DNA from: Liolophura sinensis
Lineage: Eukaryota > Mollusca > Polyplacophora > Chitonida > Chitonidae
DNA: 64,000 bases
Assembly (NCBI RefSeq): GCF_032854445.1
Contig: NC_088301.1
Span: 31,852,402 to 31,916,401 of the forward strand
Direction of reading: 5' to 3'
Shown here: piece after piece, positions 55,745 through 64,000 of the stretch
How the letters are laid out: each line of letters begins with the position of its first letter
Numbering within the stretch: position 1 is the first letter of the stretch
Translations under genes and position numbers: made by a program
The notes under the pieces: generated by a model
What the model saw: only the letters and a program-made list of their open reading frames with translations
Databases searched by the model: none
What the model was told of the DNA's origin: nothing

Positions 55745-56105
55745 TTTAGTTTTAGCGGGTGTGTACAAAGTACAGAGCACAATTACATAAGGGGATATTC
55801 CATCGTTGATATTATGTGTGCATATTAAATAATATAAATTACCAAATTCCTGACCTTGTGTATTGTGTATTAGAGTTAAACAAAATTTTAGGGATAGTAT
55901 ATCAAAAAGTACTGCATGTATTGACCTGAAATTTTACATGCGTATAAAGCACAATAACAAAAGGGGGATGTTCCATCTCTGATTCTCTGCGAGCATATTA
56001 CTTATCGTAAATTAACAAATTCACGATTTCAGTACTTTATGTATTGAACTGAAGTGATGCATTCATGCATCTCCTACAGGCAAGCTCTACCAAATGTAAG
56101 ATGCA
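55745..56105 (+). repeat. Bipartite interspersed repeat, EFR3 intron 5 copy
   Basis: Both boxes are present in the same order as at 42280-42640, including GTATATCAAAAAGTACTG, TTGACCTGAAATTTTACATG and AAAAGGGGGATGTTCCATC. Confidence 0.75.
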
Positions 56106-56126
56106 AAATATTAAAGGCTTAACGAA

Positions 56127-56600
56127 CATGGTGTAGAATTCTTAAGTCTGATATTATATATGATTTTTTTTTTTGTTCAAATTTCCAGGATTGAGCCATA
56201 GCTAATTTGTTTGCATGTATACAGTATTAGGTTTCATATTTGGGGACAACTAGTCTCACAGTTTTTACTACATCTTCACAAATCTCAGTGAACATGCTGA
56301 ACATGCTCTGTGGACCTCTTATTAAATCTGAGACGATACATGATTTTTGTTTCAAATTTCCTGGGTTTGATCTTGGCTAATTTCTGCACATGTACACTAG
56401 TTGTAGGGTAAAAATTTTCATATTTGGACCAACTAGTTTCACAGTTTTCGTTACATCTTTACAAGACTTAATGGACATGATGAACATACTTTAAAGATGT
56501 AGACCTCTTTAATTCTGAGGTAATTTATGTGCATTTTTTTTTAATTATCAAGGGTTTCATCTAGCCAGTTTCATTACATGTTGACCTATGGTAAGCTTTT
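56127..56600 (+). repeat. Diverged tandem of about 190-bp units in EFR3 intron 5
   Basis: Two and a half units. Each carries a TTCAAATTTCC-type block, a TTTCATATTTGG block, then ACTAGTYTCACAGTTTT, TACATCTT and a GAACATG...GTRGACCTCTT block. Confidence 0.7.
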
Positions 56601-57906
56601 ACATGTATGGTTGGTGCAGATTTCAAGAAATTGCACCATGATCTATTTGTATTCCAAGTAAAGTATGTACTCTGTGACACCAATGACTTTGCCATTATTC
56701 AAGATCTGTTTAGTGATGGTAGTAATGTAAAACCATTCTCAGATCTACTCTGGCATCTTTAGTGACATGTACTTTGAGCTTAGGTATACATGTAAGGCAT
56801 TTCAACTGATGAAGGATCCGTTGTGATGACTTAGAATAGTCCTCGGAGTGTGCAAGGCAATCTTAAGGTCACATGATCATGAAACATCAATTAAGAAACT
56901 TGTGACAGAAAATATGTGAAAAGAGATTTCATTGCATAAACTAAGGACTAGCGTGTAACGGGAATGAACTAGCTGTCAAATTGAATACTGTCAAGGGATC
57001 TTCTGTGGCAATGTGAAAAAGAACCATTGATGTTGTGAAGAGGTGTTTGGGGAGTGTGCTTCAGTCAGTGGATAACATGAATTCTAAGGCAAGATTTATG
57101 CTCCCTGAATGATTCAGCTTTGATCTCATTTCTGCCATCATAAATGCAGCTGCTGGTTACATCTAGCTAATGACTAGTTTCTTGCTGTGTTGAGTTGTGT
57201 GAGTGAGGTAATCGTAATGAATGGCATGGTCCACTTGGTTGGTTGCAAAGAGACTTAATTATTTTTAGCTATGTTTTTACCCAATCTGATTTGTGATGGT
57301 GTAAAGCTTTAAACCAAAATGAAAGTTATCTGATCGCCTGGCTCTGTATTTTGATTAACAGATATACCAGGTGTACATATAGTATGACAACAACTTTCCA
57401 TTGAACATACTTGTGCCGTGCAAATGACGGCATGAGTTTGGTCGTATGGGTTAGGATGTTTCATACACTAGTTCACTGATAAGGATGCCATGCTATATTT
57501 TATCATTTTTTGGTGTCGAGAATCATTGTATGCAGTATTCAGAAAAACTTCCAACAGCATTTTCTTTATTAGTTAATCTTTGAAGAGACGTTTAAAGATC
57601 TTCAGTCGCTCTGTATATTGTAAATCAGGATGCCTAGGTATGTTATAGTGTTCCAGACAGGAGGCGATGTATGGGTACTTGATGCCCATCCCTTTTTTAT
57701 TCATTTTGCCCTGATCCTTCAACCTCTTCAATCCGCCTCTACAACCAATTTTGCAACATTTCTGAGAGAGGTATTCGGTGTAGAGAAATACTTTGCACAG
57801 TTTTTATGAAGCTTGTATCTTATATTATATTAGCGTTATTTTCATAACAATTGTATACATAAATTCTACTGACTAAATGTGCTGTAGAGGTCAACAAAGA
57901 TTTACA
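56601..57906 (+). other. EFR3 intron 5, unassigned stretch
   Basis: AT-rich with no exon, SINE or tandem array that I can recognise. Confidence 0.4.
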
Positions 57907-58055
57907 ATAATTCTTTGTCTCACCTCCAAGAAATTTTCACTTATAAAATGGCAGTGTTTTTACTCATGGGGGAACCTAGCGTAACACCAGTCTTTGGCAA
58001 ATTATTGACAAACTCACAAATATGTATACCATTTTGATGGGAGACCGTGCAGATA
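57907..58055 (-). mobile_element. SINE-like repeat, fourth subfamily, diverged
   Basis: Contains TTTTCACTTATAAAATGGCA, then CCAGTCTTTGGCAAATTATT, in the block order of 18358-18580. Confidence 0.45.
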
Positions 58056-58934
58056 GCCATACAAGCATCATGGACCCTGTAATATTTTCACCAAGGCTTC
58101 ACAATCAGTCGGGCAAAGGATACATTTTGAATAAATGCAGGTTATAAAACCCTTATTCTGCATGTCACATTTGACCATACCTGACTCAAGTGTTAAAATT
58201 ACCCTATTTTTTCTAAAATTTGGGACACCTGGTCTGCTCATTTTAGCCAGTATATATGTAATTTTAGTAGGAATGTTGAGTTTCTTTTTTGTCACATGGT
58301 TAAACCATCTACTGAACAACATACTCATTTCTTTACTGTTCCAAAAGGCTGGTAGAGTAATGTATTATTCTACTTTCAACACTACTAATATCTGTCAAAA
58401 ATTTTAGAAGAATTATGGTATATGACATGAACAGTGTGGGTTTTACTAAGGTCTCCAGATTGGAGTTTTTACCAAAGGCTGGGCATATTTCATCAAAGTT
58501 CAGCTCTGTGTATATGGCTGCCTGCATGCTAATAATCAAAGTACACTTTCTTGCATGAAAATGGATTAGCTTTTTGATAACACAGGTTTTAGCATCAATA
58601 ATAGTTAATGATAAGGCTATTTTTACCATGCTAATCTTGTCTTGTCTATGAAGTAACAGTTTCTAACATTCAGAGAAGAGGATTTTACATGCATTATGGT
58701 TATTACATTTGAACCCTAATTCGACATTGGGTGTTCAGTGTCCTAAGCCCAATTGCACGAAGCTCTTTTAGCATTTACATCCATGTAATTACCATGCCAG
58801 CCAGAACTGGAAGCATTAAGCCTTTACAGAATGCTCGTAATGCTGTTAAAGAAGTCTTCATTCGATGACATGCTCGTAATACTATTAAGGAAGTCTTCAT
58901 TCCAGATGAACGTTTCTGCACTATTCCGTCTATT

Positions 58935-59105
58935 CTGTTTTAAGGTGTTAAACTTTAAGGGTGGGTTTGGAAATAGTGTTTCATGTAGGTCTTTTTTATA
59001 CAGGTGTGTAAAGCACAATGACCTGAGGGGAAAGTTCCATCATTAAAGCCAATGATGTTTGTTGTTATTAAATATTTAATACCATAAATTACAAAATTAA
59101 GACTT
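58935..59105 (+). repeat. Bipartite interspersed repeat, partial copy
   Basis: GTGTGTAAAGCACAATGACC, GAAAGTTCCATC and ATACCATAAATTAC follow the order of the other copies. Only one box is recognisable. Confidence 0.5.
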
Positions 59106-59890
59106 AATCTTTCTTTTGTATTATAACAATATTTTTATGGTAAATGCAGGTGTACATGTATTTTTCTGTAAAAAAAAACAATTTTCTCCTATTAACAAGA
59201 TTAACAGTGATCTGAAATCACCTGGTTTATCCTGGCTGCAGGGTGTGGGGAAGGAGGGTAAATTGGACAGACCTTTATTCTGTACATGTATGGAATAGGT
59301 TGCTATTTAAAGAATTTTTTTCACTTATTTATTTATTTATTTGTTTTTGTTGTTTATTCTGACAGTTGAAAATGATGAGGATTGTAAAGAAATTGTGGCT
59401 TTGAGAGAAACTTTTCTCTGAGTTTTAAACTTTTAACTTTTAAAATCACTTCTATCAAACTCTGAATAAAATTGTTAGTGGTGGATGTTTCTTTGAAGTG
59501 TCTTTCAGGTTATGCCCAATGGATATATTTTTTATTATTTGTTAACATATGACTTACCATATAGATGATGGAAGTTTAGCATACGTGCGCATGCATATCA
59601 CTTTTTGTAGCCGACAAATCTACAGTAATACAAATTCATTTTTAAATGATCGTGTATTCCAGTGGTTCTGAAGCGCTCCACATATATGACTTTAACCGTC
59701 CATACTTAATGCTGCAACAGAATCAGTGAGAAATGAATTTAAGTCCACTGCCTCATATGTCAGGGGCTGATCAATTATGGCCAAACCAACACTTTAGTTA
59801 ACTGAGCCAGCAAGGCCTAGGGCTTTTTTAGTGTCACCAGCTAGTACAGGCTAACCATCATATGAACCATAAAAGTGAATAGTTATTCTC
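59106..59890 (+). other. EFR3 intron 5, unassigned
   Basis: No exon. A reverse tRNA-like fragment, TTAACTGAGCCAGCAAGGCC near 59800, may be a detached SINE head. Confidence 0.35.
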
Positions 59891-60129
59891 GCCAGCACTG
59901 TGCAATGACCGAGGAGCCTCTCACCAATGCTGTGGCTGTGAATTCAAATCCAGCTTATGCTGGCTTCCTCTCCAGCCATGAGTGGGAAGATCTGACAGCA
60001 ACTTGCAGATGGTGATGGGTTCCCTTGGGCTCCTCCTGGTTTCCTCCCTCCACAACGCTGGCTGTCGTTGTATGAGTGATATATTCTTGAGTACGGTGTA
60101 AAACACCAGTCAGATAAATAAAGAAATCC
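59891..60129 (+). mobile_element. SINE (main family), slightly 5'-truncated, diverged
   Basis: Duplication AGTTATTCTC (59881-59890 and 60130-60139). Core diverged (CTTGGGCTCCTCCTGG). Sense to EFR3. Confidence 0.9.
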
Positions 60130-60766
60130 AGTTATTCTCAAACATCATTTATTGTCAAAAGAAACAGCCATTAAATTTACAACAGATTATTTGATGAAAT
60201 AAGTAAATAGAATGCTTGTATATTAGTAGACCTTCCTGATGATAGTCGTATAAAGCCAAATATTAAAACAAAAATACTTTGCTTGTCATTTCATGGGGTT
60301 TTGACTTTGAAAACATTATTTGTGTGTTAACCTTTTTCGGCTACTTGTAATTTGATGAAAGCGTTCCAGGTATTTTATACCAATTTAAGGTTACATGATT
60401 TAAGGTTACATGATTTATTCTTGCTACAAAATCTACCTAACCTTTTTATGTATCTACCTAACCTTTTTATGTGTTAAGGTGAAAACTACTACCAGGAGGT
60501 CGTGTAAAAGGCTTAAAAACCCTAACAGTCTTTGTATCTGTTACATGTTTTAAGCAGCTTGAAATAACCAGTAATACCACAACTGAATCAGTGGCTTAGG
60601 GCAGACTAGCTGTTTAGTAGCCTTGTAGTATTGGGCAATGACAGATTTTTTTGACGAAAATAGCCACATTATCGTATTATGTTTGCGCACGAGGAACTCT
60701 TAAGAAAACCTAACTCCATTATGTGATCTGCCTGCGGGTTGACAGGGACAGTGACTAGAGTCCATA
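60130..60766 (+). other. EFR3 intron 5, unassigned
   Basis: Two short local duplications (TTAAGGTTACATGATT and ATCTACCTAACCTTTTTATG, 60386-60472). Otherwise nothing. Confidence 0.4.
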
Positions 60767-61031
60767 GGGCCTCCGTGGCCGTGGTAGTTAACAATCCAGT
60801 GAGGAGCAGTTGCCCAGGAGCTTCTCACCTTGAGGTCGCTGTGAGTTCTTCTAGCTCATACTGGCTTCCTCTCCCTCCACACGTGAGAAGGTCTGCCAGC
60901 AACCTGCGGATAATTGTGAGTTTCCCCCGGGCTCTGCCCGGTTTCCTCCCACCATAATGCTGGCAGCCATCATATAAGTGAAATATTCTTGAGTACAGCA
61001 TAAAACACCAATCAAATAAATCCAATAAATA
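60767..61031 (+). mobile_element. Full-length SINE (main family)
   Basis: Head GGGCCTCCGTGGCCG to tail CAATCAAATAAATCCAATAA. The head is diverged, the core close to consensus. Sense to EFR3. Confidence 0.9.
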
Positions 61032-62829
61032 GATGTTGTTTATTGACTGCTGATGAACAGTGTTATTTACAAAGCTTATTTGCTGCAGCAGCTTGTCTTG
61101 CAGTTCTTCTGCTCAAAACAAAATCTATATCACCTAAATTTTGTTTTAAGCAGCATCCCACTTTTTGTCCGTTGAATGTTTTTTGTGGAACAAATCTTGT
61201 GCTGACACAACGCATATTAGAGGTTGACAGTGGAATGCATCTACTTTAATTTGTGAAAGTTTCTCTACCCTACGTGTATCCATCGTTTCAAGCATACATT
61301 ATTTAAAAACTATTTGCCTGTTCTAGAAATCCGTATTTTTATTTCACATTTATTTGCTCTTACTAGTAAACATGTAAATGTCTGGTTAAAGTGTTAAAAC
61401 AAAACATACCACCAGACCAAAAGCATACACATGTATGGAAAGCTAACGAATTCCATATAAAGTTTAAAAAGCAAACGTTTTTGCTTTTATGATGTTGCGT
61501 ATTACAGATATCGCAGTTCAAAGTAAGGAAAATCATGCACATTGAGAAAATGGAAGACACGGCAGTGTTATCAGTTTTAACCAATCAGGTGCAAGTTATT
61601 TCTATAACCCTCTAAGGTAGCTGTTCCTGCTAACCTTACCTGGATTGATTTATGTCTTATTTCCTCCTTTTCGACATTTATATGGCTGCATTGTTAAAAA
61701 TTTTTCAACCTGTTACAAATTTCATGTTCCCCTAACACTTCTAATTCAAATTTGTTAAAGATGAGTTTTTTTGTATTTTGTAGTTAAACAAAGAAGCTTG
61801 CATGCTCAATGTACAGTAATAGCTTGACTAGCTTGTACACAGTGTACATGTACCTCAACTGATCGGCTCACACACAACTGTATCTGAGCAGGAAGCAATA
61901 TTTGACTTTATAAACATTGACCTTTAAATGACCTTTTACCTCGATTAACAGGGCAAGGCTAAAATTCTGAAAACATTTGTACTCAACAATACATGAATTT
62001 TGAAATACTAAATGGTATCTCTTTCATATAAACAACGTAATTTGGTAGCAAAATTGTTTGGCATTCACTGTAGTTTTGTGGGACAGTGATTGCAAAAGTA
62101 GCCAATTTTGACCTCTAAATATGTCGAGGTCAAGAACAGATTAGTTTGTGAGTTACATACGTGATGTGTTTACTTAACATAGAGATTATACCTTCTGGGA
62201 TTTCAATAGAAAGCTGTGTGTGAATTTACAGCTGTGTACATGTATTGACATTTGTTAACACTAGCTGTTATTGTATACATTCTCATGAAGTTTTGGGCCT
62301 GACTTATACAAGATGTGTGGCACACTGTCTAAGTCTCATTCGTCTGAAACATTGCTTATCTATTTTTGGCCTCAATTTTTTATTTTTGTTTGAAAGGCCT
62401 AGAGAATAAATATGGTTGTATATAACTTTGATGTTATGTGAGGTGCTGTCTTTCAGCCAAACTAAGTTTATTACTTTATGCATAATGCTTGGTTCTTAAA
62501 GAAGAAGATCGGGGTTAAGTCTTATGTTCCACAACAATGTTGAGGAGTTCCCTCATGATTTATCAGCTGGAAGCAGCTGACATGAGACTTCACTTGTGAA
62601 TGAGGAGCGTACTTTGTTTTTGATGGTGTGAGGATTATTTGTAGCTGCTACAAGCAGCAGTACAGCACCACTCTGTTGGTTGGCTGGTCAATTTTGTGGA
62701 CATCCTACATATATGTTTTAACATGAACTATTTGCATGTACTTAAGGGGACATGAACAAGACCTCTAAAGGGGAGATAAAAAAATTAGACCAAAAAATGG
62801 CCACATTTTTGTGCATATTTTTCCTTCAG
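61032..62829 (+). other. EFR3 intron 5, unassigned
   Basis: 1.8 kb AT-rich with no recognised exon or repeat family. Confidence 0.4.
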
Positions 62830-62910
62830 TGGTCCGGTAAGTCATCTCAGTGAAACAGCACTAGATAAAAGAGCGGTGGAAATCCGTCCTGCAACAAGGA
62901 GATACATTAT
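62830..62910 (+). mobile_element. Fragment of the second SINE type
   Basis: GGTAAGTCATCTCAGTGAAA and GAAATCCGTCCTGCAACAAG match the interior of 8229-8589. Both ends are missing. Confidence 0.8.
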
Positions 62911-63277
62911 ATACCACTGTATGTTTGAAAGAAGATCCTGAGACAACACCGACTTTTTGTGGGGTGTTGCAGCAATTGCAACATGCTTAGGGTTTGTGCT
63001 CCTAACTTTATCCATATATGAGATTTTCTGGTTAGAGGATCTTCTGGGTGAAGATATGGTAATGAGTGGAGGATGTTTATGTAAGTTGCTTCAGGCACTG
63101 GCCAGTGATGAGATATGGATGTGGTTAAGATGGTATTTGGGGAGAAAATCAATGAGGCTTCCTTATTAAGGCCTTCTGCTGGGGGGCACAGATTGTAAGG
63201 AGCTCTTCTGCAAGGTCAGACCAAGAACCCACAGTCACACTGGATGTCAGGTCTTAAGGTGGGGGCCGGTGAGCAGT

Positions 63278-63296
63278 GTTGGGGGGGGGGGGGAGG
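63278..63296 (+). repeat. G-run
   Basis: A run of thirteen or more G within a G-rich patch. Prone to sequencing or assembly error. Confidence 0.8.
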
Positions 63297-63603
63297 ATTG
63301 GGTATGGAGGAGAATATGTATATGTGTCCAGCATGTCAAATACAGGAGTCGTGGACTGGAACTACTGATGTACTCTTCAGCCTAAGCTGTACGTGCCCCA
63401 CTGCTCCTGCTATTAGCTAGAAAATATTTGAAAGTCTGTATCCGTTCTCAAACATGATCAATGTCTTGTGGGAGCACAGGGGAATTTCCAAAACAGCCAG
63501 TAGACACACACTCTCAAACGCAAAGATATTGTCAGCAATCAGTGTAGGTTCATGGGTTGTCATTGACTTGCTGGTAATTGCTCCAGTCTCGCTGCCATTA
63601 TGC

Positions 63604-63858
63604 TTTATGGCATAGTGGTTAGTGTGTGGTTGCAGCACAATGACTCAGGAGCCTATCAACAATGTGATTGCTGTGGGTTCAAATCCAACTGATGCTGGCT
63701 TCCTCTTTGGCCTCAGATGGGCAGATCTGCCAGAAACCTATGCATAATCATGGGTTTCCCTTAGGCTCTGCCCGATTTCGAACCATCATAATGCTGGCTG
63801 CTATGGTATAATTTCAATATTCTTCAGTGCAGCTGAAAACACCAATTCAGATATCTAG
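63604..63858 (+). mobile_element. Old SINE (main family)
   Basis: Head, core and end are all traceable but strongly diverged (GGGTTTCCCTTAGGCTCTGC, TGAAAACACCAATTCAG). Sense to EFR3. Confidence 0.75.
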
Positions 63859-64000
63859 CCCCTAAGCTGTTGACCAGTTTGGTTGTGCAGTTATAATTCA
63901 GCTATGGTAGGTGGTGGTTGCAGTCTTTAATACCTGATGAGGTTTGTTGGGTACCAGGTTAGGCGTGGTGTTTTTCTTTTGGGCAGTACCTGGCTAACAC

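Noticed and set aside
59221-59290. LQGVGKEGK-like peptide resembling the missing EFR3 block IQGVVRKTV
   Set aside because: Only a few residues agree, there is no suitable acceptor with phase 2 and the following sequence does not continue the family.

Overview
This is a window of an animal nuclear genome, most probably a lophotrochozoan and probably a mollusc. It holds four widely spaced, intron-rich housekeeping genes with canonical GT/AG splicing, long AT-rich introns, many tRNA-derived SINEs, several minisatellites and one full-length LTR retrotransposon. The taxon is inferred from the SINE type (a tRNA-like head, a GC-rich core and a 3' end reading roughly GTACGGCGTAAAACACC followed by AATAAATAAA), which I associate with marine molluscs and relatives. 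It cannot be fixed without a search.

Layout. (1) 718-13820, + strand: the 3' half of a SMARCA4/SMARCA2 (Brahma/BRG1) chromatin-remodelling ATPase, 13 exons and 569 residues, running from the helicase C-terminal lobe through the SnAC region, AT-hook and bromodomain to the stop. Its 5' half lies outside the window. (2) 17762-31856, - strand: a complete BRIX1 ribosome-biogenesis gene, 10 exons and 307 codons. Its first intron contains a 4.9-kb Ty3-type retrotransposon (25198-30085) with two indistinguishable 205-bp LTRs, a 5-bp target duplication and one uninterrupted 1396-residue gag-pol frame. (3) 32412-43034, + strand: a complete PAIP1 gene (poly(A)-binding-protein-interacting translation factor), 10 exons and 514 residues. 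It is divergent from BRIX1 across only 555 bp, which suggests a shared promoter. (4) 50237 to beyond the window, + strand: the first five coding exons of EFR3, the palmitoylated plasma-membrane anchor of the PI4-kinase complex. The next exon is not in the last 8.4 kb.

The rest is repeats. I count about 23 copies of the main SINE family, many with target-site duplications, plus smaller related families, a MITE with terminal inverted repeats, several unnamed interspersed repeats, and tandem arrays with 21-, 22/23-, 25-, 29- and 68-bp units. Two patterns stand out. Intronic SINEs are mostly in the same orientation as the host gene, and six exons have a SINE 3' tail within roughly 20-70 bp of their splice acceptor. 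An inverted pair of coding-like segments inside PAIP1 intron 1 is the best candidate for an undescribed gene fragment. I see no operon, CRISPR array or obvious new multi-gene system.

The gene models rest on translated similarity to remembered human orthologues and on splice-phase consistency. All four models keep frame across every proposed junction.
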